This document shows, piece by piece, positions 56,357 to 64,000 of a DNA stretch of 64,000 bases. Position numbers and translations under genes: made by a program. The DNA comes from Antrihabitans stalagmiti (lineage in GTDB: Bacteria; Actinomycetota; Actinomycetes; Mycobacteriales; Mycobacteriaceae). Every line of letters starts with the position of its first letter. Position 1 is the stretch's first letter. Location: NCBI RefSeq assembly GCF_016482825.1, contig NZ_JAEMNV010000004.1:523655-587654 (forward strand), written 5' to 3'. Below the pieces are notes generated by a model that did not search any database, was not told where the DNA came from, and saw only the letters and a program-made list of their open reading frames with translations.

Positions 56357-57364
56357 TCAGAGGTGGTTTTTGTAGGTGTCGTATTCCGCATCCGGTTCAC
56401 CGGACGGGCGGAAGTGGTCGATGTTCTCCAGCGTGAAACCCCACTGGTCCTGCGGTTTCCAGACCGCCTCGACCCGCATGCCCATGCGCACCTCGGCGGG
56501 ATCGCAATCGAGGATCAGGTGCAGGAACGCGATATCGGCGCCGTCGAGCAATACGTACGCCGCGATGTAGGGCGGTTTGATGCGTTGCCCGAGGAAGGGC
56601 ACGTTGACGATGCAGAACGTGGTGATGGTGCCTTTGTCGGGCAGTTCGACCTGCTCGCGGGTCGGCAATCCGTCGGTCGGACTTGCACCGCGCGGCGGAA
56701 TGTAGACCTTGGCGCCCTGGTGTGTTCGCCCGCCGATCAGCTTGCCCTCCGCGAGTCCGCGCAGGTAGAAGCTTTCCTCGTAGGACGCCGAGTGGTGGAA
56801 CTGCAGTCTGACCGGCGTCGTGATCATGGTCACCGGTTCGGAAGCCGCTGCTGCGGAATCGCTTTCGCTGCTGGCCTCGGCTTCGCCTGGTTCGAAGCAG
56901 GCGATGTCGAGGATCGACCCCGTTGTCTGTTCTGCCCACCGAATGTGGACCCGCATACCGGTGCTCATGCGCTCGGGCGAGCCTGCGTCGACGGCGTGAA
57001 GTATGGCCGAATCGGCGCCGTCGAGCTGTACGAAGGCCCAGGCGAACGGGTGTTCCAGTGGCTGACCGTCGATCGGTTCGGCCGCCCAGGTCCAGGTTTT
57101 CACCGTGCCGACTGATTCGACGTCGACGAAGTCGGTCAGCGGTTCGTGGGTGACGGCGTCGAATTCGGGTGGTGGAACGAGAACACGTCCGTCGCTGCCA
57201 CGGACACCGACGACGCGACGATCCCGCAGCCCGGTGAGAAAGCCGCCGATGGTCGGACCGACGGACCTCGTGTAGTCGAACTGCACGTTCAGGGGGGCAG
57301 TGAGCGGCTTGTCGCGCTCGTCGATGTGGTGAACATCTGGTGCCGTACTGTTCACAATGGTCAC
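56357..57364 (-). CDS. Tandem DUF35 OB-fold protein (Rv3521-like)
   Basis: The 335-residue protein has two DUF35 units: about residues 25-170 (VQLDGADSAILHAVDA) and about 185-330 (VLLDGADIAFLHLILD). An Ala/Glu/Ser-rich linker joins them. DUF35 domains partner thiolase-fold aldolases, so this is the natural partner of Ltp3 and Ltp4. GTG start at 57364, ten bases from a KstR-type operator. It opens the DUF35-ltp4-ltp3-LLM-SnoaL operon. Confidence 0.87.
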   Translation of the reverse strand: MTIVNSTAPDVHHIDERDKPLTAPLNVQFDYTRSVGPTIGGFLTGLRDRRVVGVRGSDGRVLVPPPEFDAVTHEPLTDFVDVESVGTVKTWTWAAEPIDGQPLEHPFAWAFVQLDGADSAILHAVDAGSPERMSTGMRVHIRWAEQTTGSILDIACFEPGEAEASSESDSAAAASEPVTMITTPVRLQFHHSASYEESFYLRGLAEGKLIGGRTHQGAKVYIPPRGASPTDGLPTREQVELPDKGTITTFCIVNVPFLGQRIKPPYIAAYVLLDGADIAFLHLILDCDPAEVRMGMRVEAVWKPQDQWGFTLENIDHFRPSGEPDAEYDTYKNHL

Positions 57365-57373
57365 GAAGTCGAG

Positions 57374-57387
57374 TAGAACAGGTTCTT
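57374..57387. promoter_or_regulatory. KstR-type operator between DUF35 and LLM genes
   Basis: TAGAACAGGTTCTT matches the KstR consensus except the last base (T for A). It lies ten bases from the DUF35 start and 51 from the LLM start, and may serve both. Confidence 0.8.
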
Positions 57388-57438
57388 ATTCTGGTGGCAA
57401 GTGCCACTGTTGCAGCGCCGCTCAGGTGGAGGTCGACG

Positions 57439-58479
57439 ATGAAGCTCGGATTGCAGCTCGGCTACTGGGGCGCGCAGCCTCCCGCGAACCACGGTGAGTT
57501 GGTTGGTGCGGCGGAGGCCAACGGTTTCGACGCGGTTTTCGCCGCCGAATCCTGGGGATCGGATGCGTTCGCGCCACTCGCCTGGTGGGGCTCGTCGACG
57601 CAGCGAGTCAGGCTCGGCACGTCGGTTGCGCAGCTGTCCGGTCGGACGCCGACGAATTGCGCGATGCACGCGTTGACGCTCGATCACCTGAGCGGGGGGC
57701 GCGCGATACTCGGATTGGGTGTCTCGGGGCCGCAGGTTGTCGAGGGTTGGTACGGGCAGCCGTTCGAGAAGCCGCTAGCGCGAACTCGTGAATACGTCTC
57801 GATCGTTCGGCAGGTGCTTGCTCGCGAGGCGCCGGTGCGAAACGACGGTCCGCACTACCCGCTCCCGTACCTGGGCGCCGGTTCGACGGGGCTCGGCAAA
57901 CCGCTCAAGCCGATCACCCATCCGCTGCGGGCAGACCTGCCGATATGGCTCGGTTCGGAGGGTCCGAAGAATGTCGCGCTGACGGCGGAGATCGCAGACG
58001 GCTGGTTGGCGATCTATTTCTCGCCGCGCTTGGCGCCGATGTACAACGAGTGGCTCGACGAAGGTTTCGCGCGCGAAGGTGCGCGCCGAACGCGTGCCGA
58101 GTTCGAGATCGCCGCGTCCTGTCAGGTCGTGATCACCGACGACCGCGCAGCCGAGATTGCGCGCGTCAAGCCCGTCGTTGCGCTGTACGTCGGTGGGATG
58201 GGTGCGCCGGAGTTGAACTTCCATGCCCAGGTGTACCGGCGGATGGGCTACGAGTCCGAGGTTGCCGAGATCGGTCGACTTTTTCAGGAAGGACGCAAGG
58301 CGGAGGCCGTTGCGGCCGTGCCGGACGAGATGGTCACCGAGACGATGATCATCGGGGATGCAGAGCACGTTCGCTCCGAGATCGGAGTGTGGGAGGCGGC
58401 CGGCGTGACCATGCTTCTGGTTACCTGTGGGGACACCGAACAACTCCAGCGGCTCGCATCTGTCGTTGGGACTTGCTGA
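57439..58479 (+). CDS. LLM-class F420-dependent oxidoreductase (Rv3520c-like)
   Basis: The 346-residue luciferase-like protein has MKLGLQLGYWGAQPPANHGELV, FDAVFAAESWGSDAF and ILGLGVSGPQVVEGWYG, typical of the F420-binding LLM group. GGAGG precedes the ATG at 57439. Its placement beside the DUF35 gene and a KstR site is as in M. tuberculosis. Substrate unknown; likely a steroid ketone or enoyl-CoA (inference). Confidence 0.85.
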   Translation: MKLGLQLGYWGAQPPANHGELVGAAEANGFDAVFAAESWGSDAFAPLAWWGSSTQRVRLGTSVAQLSGRTPTNCAMHALTLDHLSGGRAILGLGVSGPQVVEGWYGQPFEKPLARTREYVSIVRQVLAREAPVRNDGPHYPLPYLGAGSTGLGKPLKPITHPLRADLPIWLGSEGPKNVALTAEIADGWLAIYFSPRLAPMYNEWLDEGFAREGARRTRAEFEIAASCQVVITDDRAAEIARVKPVVALYVGGMGAPELNFHAQVYRRMGYESEVAEIGRLFQEGRKAEAVAAVPDEMVTETMIIGDAEHVRSEIGVWEAAGVTMLLVTCGDTEQLQRLASVVGTC

Positions 58480-58502
58480 GTCGGTAGAACACGTTCTAGA
58501 TT
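58473..58502 (+). promoter_or_regulatory. Leaderless promoter with KstR-type operator for the acyl-CoA synthetase
   Basis: TTGCTG (58473-58478), an 18-bp gap and TAGATT (58497-58502) put transcription start on GTG 58509. The perfect palindrome TAGAACACGTTCTA (58485-58498) overlaps the spacer and the -10. Confidence 0.8.
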
Positions 58503-58508
58503 CGAGTG

Positions 58509-60071
58509 GTGACCGACACCGATACCGTCGAACCTGGTTTGTGGAACATCGCCGCGAGCGATCCGGATCGAATCGCCCTTGTCGACCCGGGCGGCGCCGA
58601 GACGACCTACGCAGAACTGGCCGCTGCCGCCGACCGCTACGGCAGGGGTCTGCAGGCGATGGGTCTGCGGCCCGGCGATTCGGTTGTGATGATGCTGCAC
58701 AACTCCGCCGACCTCGTCGCGTTCTACTTCGCGGCGTTCGAGACGGGTCTGTACATCGTCGCGGTCAATTGGCATCTGACGGCACCGGAAGTCGCGTACA
58801 TCCTTCGGGACAGCGAAGCGAAGGCGTTCGTCGCAAGCGATCGCTTCGCGGCAGTCGCCAGAAATGCGGCCGACGAAGCGGAATTGCCTGCCGGAGGACG
58901 GTTCTCGGTGGGGACGATCGACGACTTCACGCCGCTGTCCGATCTCGGCGCCGACGAGGTCGGCAGGCCGGACATCCGCACGGCAGGTGGTCCGATGTTG
59001 TACACGTCGGGAACAACGGGTCGGCCGAAGGGCGTTCGACGTCCGCTCACCGGCAACGACCCCGACACGGTGCCCGTTGCTGCGAGCGGTTTCTTCGGAA
59101 TCTTCGGCATCCGCCCGTTCGACGACCACGTGCACATCTGTGGGTCGCCGCTATATCACACCGCTGTGCTGAACTTTGTCGTCATCTCGATTCAGTTGGG
59201 GCACAAGGCGGTCCTGATGGATCGGTGGGATCCCGAGGACATGTTGGCGCTGATCGAGCGGCATCGGGTCACCCACAGCCACATGGTCCCGACGCAGTTC
59301 CATCGCCTGCTCGCGCTGCCCGACGAGGTCCGTGCCCGGTACGACGTGTCGTCCTTGCGCTGCATGATCCACGGCGCCGCTCCGTGCCCGCAGGAAACGA
59401 AACGCCGAATGCTCGAGTGGTGGGGACCGGTCGTCACCGAGTATTACGCGGCGACCGAAGGCGGCGGCACAGCGATCAACGGCGAGGAGTGGCTGCGCAA
59501 GCCGGGATCGGTCGGCAAGCCGTGGCCGTGGTCGGTCATCAAGGTCCTCGGCGACGACGGTGCGGAGCTACCGGTCCGCGAGCCTGGCCAGGTGTACATG
59601 CGAATGGGTGGGTCCAGCTTCGAGTACCACCACGACAAGAAGAAGACCGAGGAAGCCCGCGTCGGCGACCTGTTCACCCTCGGCGACATCGGTTATCTCG
59701 ACGAAGACGGCTACCTGTATCTGTGCGACCGCAAGTCGGACATGATCATCTCCGGTGGCGTCAACATCTACCCCGCTGAGATCGAAGGTCAGCTGGCAAT
59801 CCATCCCAAGGTTGCCGATGTCGCCGTTTTCGGTGTCCCACATGCGGATTGGGGCGAGGAGATCAAGGCCGTAGTGCAACCGGTCGACGGGGTCGTCGGT
59901 GACGACGCTTTGACGGCGGAGTTGCTCGCCTTCGCCAGCGAGCGCCTCGCGAAGTTCAAGCTCCCTCGCTCGGTCGACTACATGACCGAGCTGCCGCGAG
60001 ATCCGAACGGCAAACTGCCGAAACGCAAACTCCGAGATCCGTACTGGGCAGCCCAGGAGCGGGCAATATAG
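58509..60071 (+). CDS. Acyl-CoA synthetase of the KstR regulon
   Basis: The 520-residue ANL-family enzyme has the P-loop YTSGTTGRPKGVRR, EYYAATEGGGTAIN, SGGVNIYPAEIEGQL and GKLPKRKLRDPYW with the adenylation Lys. The strong KstR-type operator at its start codon argues for a sterol-derived acid as substrate, but which one is not evident; it is distinct from FadD19 and FadD3, both present in the window. GTG 58509 fits the promoter; GTG 58506 would add one residue. Confidence 0.87.
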   Translation: MTDTDTVEPGLWNIAASDPDRIALVDPGGAETTYAELAAAADRYGRGLQAMGLRPGDSVVMMLHNSADLVAFYFAAFETGLYIVAVNWHLTAPEVAYILRDSEAKAFVASDRFAAVARNAADEAELPAGGRFSVGTIDDFTPLSDLGADEVGRPDIRTAGGPMLYTSGTTGRPKGVRRPLTGNDPDTVPVAASGFFGIFGIRPFDDHVHICGSPLYHTAVLNFVVISIQLGHKAVLMDRWDPEDMLALIERHRVTHSHMVPTQFHRLLALPDEVRARYDVSSLRCMIHGAAPCPQETKRRMLEWWGPVVTEYYAATEGGGTAINGEEWLRKPGSVGKPWPWSVIKVLGDDGAELPVREPGQVYMRMGGSSFEYHHDKKKTEEARVGDLFTLGDIGYLDEDGYLYLCDRKSDMIISGGVNIYPAEIEGQLAIHPKVADVAVFGVPHADWGEEIKAVVQPVDGVVGDDALTAELLAFASERLAKFKLPRSVDYMTELPRDPNGKLPKRKLRDPYWAAQERAI

Positions 60072-60113
60072 GAGTCGCGACGATCTTCGTCGCATCGATG
60101 GGGGCGACGAGAC

Positions 60114-60518
60114 GTGGCGACAGTGCACAAGGCGATGCTGCTCGCGACCGTACTTCTGCTGGGCGGTTTGGTTGCATGCGGTTCGGGCGGTACCGAAGGT
60201 TCACCGACCGGTGTGAGCGACGAGGAATCGATCCGAGACGTGGTCGAGCAGAGTTTCGACGCGCTGCGAACATTGGACGACGAGCGGTTCCAGGGCTACG
60301 CATGCGAAGCGAAGCGGCAGCCTGTCAGTAGTTCGCGCGAATCATCGCCGTTCGACGAGGTGTTCCTCGGACTCCGATTGCAGAGCGTCGACGACATTCG
60401 CGTCGACGGCGCGAAAGCTTCGGCACAAACCCGCCACTACAGCGTCGACGAACCAGACGACATCCTGTCCGACTCGATCGATCTTGTGCGCGAGGGTGGC
60501 GCTTGGAAGGTCTGCTGA
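60114..60518 (+). CDS. Small lipoprotein, function unknown
   Basis: The 134-residue protein has a signal sequence ending in the lipobox LVAC (Cys22), so it should be lipid-anchored outside the cell membrane. The mature part resembles NTF2-like (SnoaL) folds in pattern (SFDALRTLDDERFQGYACEAKRQ), but I cannot assign it firmly. GTG start, 42 bases after the acyl-CoA synthetase. Confidence 0.72.
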   Translation: MATVHKAMLLATVLLLGGLVACGSGGTEGSPTGVSDEESIRDVVEQSFDALRTLDDERFQGYACEAKRQPVSSSRESSPFDEVFLGLRLQSVDDIRVDGAKASAQTRHYSVDEPDDILSDSIDLVREGGAWKVC

Positions 60519-60553
60519 CCCGCGTCGGGTTGTGGGGAGAGAAGTCCCCATGC

Positions 60554-60572
60554 AATATGGGTAGCCCATATT
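60554..60572. repeat. Short perfect inverted repeat
   Basis: AATATGGG-TAG-CCCATATT at 60554-60572 lies in the AT-rich gap between the lipoprotein and the MFS gene. It may be an operator or a weak hairpin. Confidence 0.5.
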
Positions 60573-60692
60573 TTGAACCAAGTGCACATCTGACCCGTAT
60601 CGAGTCGATTCTTCTAATTTAATTCGTCTGTTGGACAACAACTTTCGTGCATCGCCAATGGTGTCTCGAGGCGGCCGACGCCAGTGTCGCAA

Positions 60693-60711
60693 GGTGGACA
60701 GTTTGCCCACC
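60693..60711. promoter_or_regulatory. Imperfect palindrome upstream of the MFS transporter
   Basis: GGTGG..CCACC with further partial symmetry spans 19 bp at 60693-60711, 78 bases before the MFS start. It could be an operator for an efflux regulator; no regulator gene is adjacent. Confidence 0.35.
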
Positions 60712-60788
60712 CTTAGGTGTCTTTCTGCCGAATGTGCAATTCGGACAACCTCGCAATAGTCCTGTCAGCACGACTATTGGAGCGGCAC

Positions 60789-62219
60789 ATGTCATCTCAC
60801 CAGCGTCCACCAGACGATCACGACGAACGCCGGACCAAGCGACGACGAATCGGCGCACTGGTCGCAGCATCGGGCGGTGCCTTCATCGGCCTGCTCGATG
60901 CGACGATCGTCAACGTCGCGTTTCCGAGTATGTCGGAGACCTTCTCCGGCGCGGATCGATCCCAGCTCTCGTGGATTCTCGACAGCTATTTCATTGTTCT
61001 TGCGGCGCTGATGGTTCCGGCAGGAGCGCTGGCCGACCGCTACGGTCGCAAGAAGGTGTTCCTCGCCGGAATCGGAGCCTTCGTCGGCTCGAGCATTCTG
61101 TGTGCAGTAGCCCCGACATTGGAACTCCTTGTCGCGGCACGGGTTCTGCAGGGCGCGGCAACCGCTGTCATCGTCCCTGCGTCACTTGCGTTGGTACTGC
61201 GCGAATTCCCGATCGGCCAGCGCAGCACGGCGGTTGCTGTGTGGAGTGCTGCCGCAGCGTTGGCTGCGGCATCCGGACCGCCCGTCGGCGGCCTGTTGGT
61301 CGAGATCGCCGACTGGCGCTGGATCTTCCTGATCAATCTGCCCCTCGGCGCAGTTGTCGCTGTCCTCGGCATTCGCACACTTCGCGATAGCCGGGATACG
61401 GAGTCGACCGGACTTCCGGACCTTCTTGGGTCCGCCGTCGCTGTCGGTGCGCTCGGTCTGTTGACACTCGGTCTCGTCGAGGGTGACAACTGGGGCTGGA
61501 CGAGTCCGGCCGTGCTCGGGTCGTTTGCGGTGTCGGCTCTGCTCGGTTGTGTGTTGGTGTGGCGTTCGCTGCAGCACGACCGTCCCGTGATCGATCCCGC
61601 CCTCATGGCCATTCAGTCGTTTCGAGTCGGCAGTCTCGGGATGCTGGTCTTCGCAACGGCGATGTTCGCGGTGATCCTCGGCAACGTCCTCTTCCTCACC
61701 AGCATCTGGGACTACTCGGTGCTGCAGGCTGGATTGGCCGCCGTGCCAGGGGCTTTGGCTACGACGATCGTCGCACGCCCAGCCGGCCGACTGGCCGACC
61801 GCTTCGGTCATCGTGCCGTGATCCTGCCCGGTGTCGCGTTGTACGCACTCGGTGTTGTCGGGCTCTGCTTCGTGGGGTCCGAGCCGAATTTCCTGCTCGA
61901 CTGGATGCCGTGGACGATCACGAGCGGGATCGGCATCGGATTGGCGTTGCCAATCATGGGAGCCGCGGCGGTTGCGGACGTGCCTGAGCAGCGATTCGGT
62001 GCGGCGAGTGCGCTGAGCGCGACGTTCCGTCAGATCGGGGCTGTCATCGGAACCGCAGCACTTATTGCGATTCTCGGTTCGCCCGTATCGATCGACGACG
62101 CGATGAGCCATGCGGATCGGGCGTACCTGTTCGCCGCGATCGTCGCAGTCGTGTCAGGGTCGTTGGTGTTGTCGCTACGGCCGGCAAACAAGGTGAAGGA
62201 GCTGGTTCCCGCACGCTAG
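60789..62219 (+). CDS. MFS transporter, DHA2 (14-helix) drug efflux type
   Basis: The 476-residue protein has 14 predicted helices, LDATIVNVAFPSM in helix 1 (motif of the DHA2 family), and GALADRYGRKKVF (motif A) between helices 2 and 3. It likely exports drugs or amphipathic compounds by proton antiport. GGAG lies six bases before the ATG at 60789; an upstream extension adds a hydrophilic stretch without support. No KstR site is near; its place beside echA19 may be incidental. Confidence 0.87.
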   Translation: MSSHQRPPDDHDERRTKRRRIGALVAASGGAFIGLLDATIVNVAFPSMSETFSGADRSQLSWILDSYFIVLAALMVPAGALADRYGRKKVFLAGIGAFVGSSILCAVAPTLELLVAARVLQGAATAVIVPASLALVLREFPIGQRSTAVAVWSAAAALAAASGPPVGGLLVEIADWRWIFLINLPLGAVVAVLGIRTLRDSRDTESTGLPDLLGSAVAVGALGLLTLGLVEGDNWGWTSPAVLGSFAVSALLGCVLVWRSLQHDRPVIDPALMAIQSFRVGSLGMLVFATAMFAVILGNVLFLTSIWDYSVLQAGLAAVPGALATTIVARPAGRLADRFGHRAVILPGVALYALGVVGLCFVGSEPNFLLDWMPWTITSGIGIGLALPIMGAAAVADVPEQRFGAASALSATFRQIGAVIGTAALIAILGSPVSIDDAMSHADRAYLFAAIVAVVSGSLVLSLRPANKVKELVPAR

Positions 62220-62232
62220 GCGCGGGCACGAG

Positions 62233-63087
62233 CTATCGGCCCTCGAACGTTGGCGGACGCTTCTCCGCGAACGCTCGAGGGCCTTCCTTGGCGTCCTTGG
62301 ACTTGAAGACTTCGACGCCGAGGCGGGCGTCGATCTGGAAAGCCTCTTCCTCGTGCAATCCTTCGGTGTCGCGGATCGTCTTGAGGATCGCCTGGACAGC
62401 GAGCGGTCCGTTCTTGGCAATCAGTTCGGCCAGTTCGAGCGCCTTCTCCAGAGCCTGACCGTCCGGTACGACGTGTCCGATCAGGCCGATCTCCTTGGCT
62501 TCGGGTGCCTTGATGTGCCGGCCGGTCAGCAAAATGTCGGCCGCGATCGTGTACGGAATCTGCCGAACGAGCCGAACCGCGGATCCACCGAGTGGAAACA
62601 GTCCCCATTTGGCCTCGGAGACACCGAATTTCGCACTCTCACCCGCGACTCGGATATCTGTGCCCTGCAAGATCTCGGTGCCACCTGCGATCGCCGGACC
62701 CTCGACTGCTGCGATGAGCGGCTTCGTCAGCCGTCGTCCCTTCAGCAGTGCCTCGATCTTCGACATGTCCCAGCCGCCGCTCGAAAACGAGTCGCCGGGG
62801 TGGGTCGACGTCATTGCTTTGAGGTCGGCGCCTGCGCAGAAGGCGCCGCCCGCGCCGGTGAGGATGGCGACGCGGATCTCCGGGTCTGCGTCGACGCGAT
62901 CCCATGCGTCGCGCATGATCGCCATCATTTCTCCCGACAGCGCGTTGCGTGCCTCGGGACGATTCATCGTCACGATCAGGACGTGGCCGCGCTGTTCGAC
63001 CAGGCAGTGTGGTTGCGATGCAGGCGATGTAGAGGCTCCGGTCGAATTGTCCGGTTCGGTCGTTGTCGATGTCGAAGCGGTGGACAT
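62233..63087 (-). CDS. echA19: EchA19, steroid side-chain enoyl-CoA hydratase
   Basis: The 284-residue crotonase has [10 protein letters not shown] (oxyanion hole) and both catalytic Glu, in GGTEILQG and [12 protein letters not shown]. It hydrates steroid side-chain enoyl-CoA, as reported for EchA19 in M. tuberculosis. A Ser/Thr-rich N-terminal stretch of about 25 residues precedes the core. It is divergent from fadD19 across a KstR-type site. Confidence 0.9.
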   Translation of the reverse strand: MSTASTSTTTEPDNSTGASTSPASQPHCLVEQRGHVLIVTMNRPEARNALSGEMMAIMRDAWDRVDADPEIRVAILTGAGGAFCAGADLKAMTSTHPGDSFSSGGWDMSKIEALLKGRRLTKPLIAAVEGPAIAGGTEILQGTDIRVAGESAKFGVSEAKWGLFPLGGSAVRLVRQIPYTIAADILLTGRHIKAPEAKEIGLIGHVVPDGQALEKALELAELIAKNGPLAVQAILKTIRDTEGLHEEEAFQIDARLGVEVFKSKDAKEGPRAFAEKRPPTFEGR

Positions 63088-63131
63088 GTCTGGTGCTCCC
63101 GATTCGGTGTGAGCTGGGTCTCGTTACGGTC

Positions 63132-63160
63132 TTGCCAGAAACGGTAACACGTTCTATTTT
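63132..63160 (+). promoter_or_regulatory. Leaderless promoter with KstR-type operator for fadD19
   Basis: TTGCCA (63132-63137), a 17-bp gap and TATTTT (63155-63160) put transcription start on GTG 63167. GGTAACACGTTCTA (63143-63156), a KstR match with G at the first position, overlaps the spacer and the -10. Confidence 0.78.
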
Positions 63161-63166
63161 TGTGAC

Positions 63167-64000
63167 GTGGCCTATAACATTGCCGACCTTGTCGAGCACG
63201 CCGTCGACCTGATGCCCGAGCGCGTTGCGCTCGCCGATGAACGACGCGAGGTGACCTATGCCCAACTGGAGGAGCGAGCTAACAGACTCGCTCATTACCT
63301 GCACGAACAAGGTGTGGAGCCCGGCGACAAGGTAGGCATCTACTCGCGGAACACGATCGAAGCCGTCGAGGCGATGGTCGCTGTGTTCAAGCTGCGCGCA
63401 GTGATGGTCAACGTCAACTACCGCTATGTCGAGAACGAGTTGCAACACATCTTCGAAAATTCGGACATGGTGGCCCTGGTGCACGAGCGCCGATACTCCG
63501 ACAAGGTCGCCGTTGTCGCGGAGAAGTGTCCGCTGCTGAACACGTTCGTCGTCGTCGAAGACGGCACCGATCTCGCCTACGCCGGAGTCGAATACGAGGA
63601 CGCGCTCAGCCAGGCCTCGCCCGAACGCGACTTCGGCGAGCGCAGCCCGGACGACCTCTACATGCTCTATACCGGCGGAACGACAGGCAATCCGAAGGGC
63701 GTCATGTGGCGTCAGGAAGACGTCTGGCGCGTACTCGGTGGTGGCATCAACTTCATCACCGGCGTGTACGTCGAGAACGAATGGGAACTCGCGAAAGCTG
63801 GCGCAGCGAATCCGCCGATGACGCGCTTTCCCATCCCGCCGATGATTCACGGCGGCGCCCAGTGGGCCACGTTCCAGAGCCTCTTCGGTGGTGGCCGCAC
63901 AGTGATGCACCCCGAGTTCGATGCACACGGTGTGTGGCAACTGATCGACAAACTCGGCATCAACCTGATGTTCATCACCGGCGATGCGATGGCGCGACCG
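63167..64000 (+). CDS. fadD19: FadD19, steroid C26 acyl-CoA synthetase, 5' part only
   Basis: The frame runs open to the right edge (278 residues seen). It has YNIADLVEHAVDLMPERVAL at the start, VNVNYRYVENEL, the P-loop LYTGGTTGNPKGVMW and NPPMTRFPIPPMIHGGAQW, which are FadD19 landmarks. FadD19 activates the C26 carboxylate after CYP125 and is needed for C24-branched sterols in Rhodococcus. GTG start at the predicted transcription start; the 3' end lies outside the window. Confidence 0.92.
   Translation, partial: MAYNIADLVEHAVDLMPERVALADERREVTYAQLEERANRLAHYLHEQGVEPGDKVGIYSRNTIEAVEAMVAVFKLRAVMVNVNYRYVENELQHIFENSDMVALVHERRYSDKVAVVAEKCPLLNTFVVVEDGTDLAYAGVEYEDALSQASPERDFGERSPDDLYMLYTGGTTGNPKGVMWRQEDVWRVLGGGINFITGVYVENEWELAKAGAANPPMTRFPIPPMIHGGAQWATFQSLFGGGRTVMHPEFDAHGVWQLIDKLGINLMFITGDAMARP

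Overview
The window is GC-rich actinobacterial DNA carrying most of a sterol (cholesterol-type) catabolic cluster of the kind found in Rhodococcus and Mycobacterium. The gene families, the many GTG starts, ATGA-type overlaps, leaderless promoters and an EspR-like regulator all point to the Mycobacteriales. Rhodococcus is the best guess, because kshA and hsaADCB are divergent, no PE/PPE genes are present, and the cluster is interrupted by unrelated modules. No rRNA, tRNA, CRISPR array, transposase or phage gene was seen.

Layout. 1-2236: end of the side-chain aldolase operon (chsH2, chsH1, ltp2). 2239-9990: non-steroid genes (TetR/ZapE-like pair, gluconate transporter and kinase, a MoxR/DUF58/DUF4129 membrane operon). 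9952-17024: steroid ring genes (MaoC hydratase, kstD, a second KstD-like flavoprotein, hsaE-hsaG-hsaF). 17021-21443: accessory block with a dihydroxyacetone kinase, a MerR regulator fused to a DNA sliding-clamp-like domain, a small TPR-like protein and an Rpf-type resuscitation factor. 21456-26711: kshA divergent from hsaA-hsaD-hsaC-hsaB. 27730-37277: rings C/D (HIP) genes fadE33-fadE32-fadE31-ech-fadD3, fadE30-ipdF, kstR2 and fadA6. 37368-40728: accessory block with an exported protein, a P450/TetR pair and an NAD-binding protein. 40748-46015: ipdC-ipdB-ipdA-echA20 and two SDRs. 46177-50116: a surface-protein / ImmA-IrrE peptidase / membrane-protein operon facing an EspR-like regulator. 50159-64000: side-chain genes fadA5, cyp125, ltp3, ltp4, a tandem DUF35 protein, two LLM-type flavin oxidoreductases, an acyl-CoA synthetase, echA19 and the start of fadD19.

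How it works together. CYP125 oxidises the sterol side chain. FadD19, EchA19, FadA5, Ltp3/Ltp4 and finally ChsH1-ChsH2/Ltp2 remove it as acyl-CoA units. KstD and KshA open ring B, HsaAB and HsaC open ring A, and HsaD releases the HIP (C/D ring) fragment and a small dienoate processed by HsaE-HsaF-HsaG. FadD3, IpdF, FadE30-33, IpdC, EchA20, IpdAB and FadA6 degrade HIP. Two operator families match this split: T-nn-AAC-nn-GTT-nn-A (KstR type) beside side-chain and ring A/B genes, and A-n-CAAG-nn-CTTG-n-T (KstR2 type) beside the HIP genes.

The least expected items are the MerR-sliding clamp fusion with its dhaKL operon, the EspR-like/ImmA-IrrE/membrane/surface-protein module, repeated intergenic hairpins that also supply the 3' ends of genes, and a recurring design in which a repressor operator overlaps the promoter of a leaderless mRNA.
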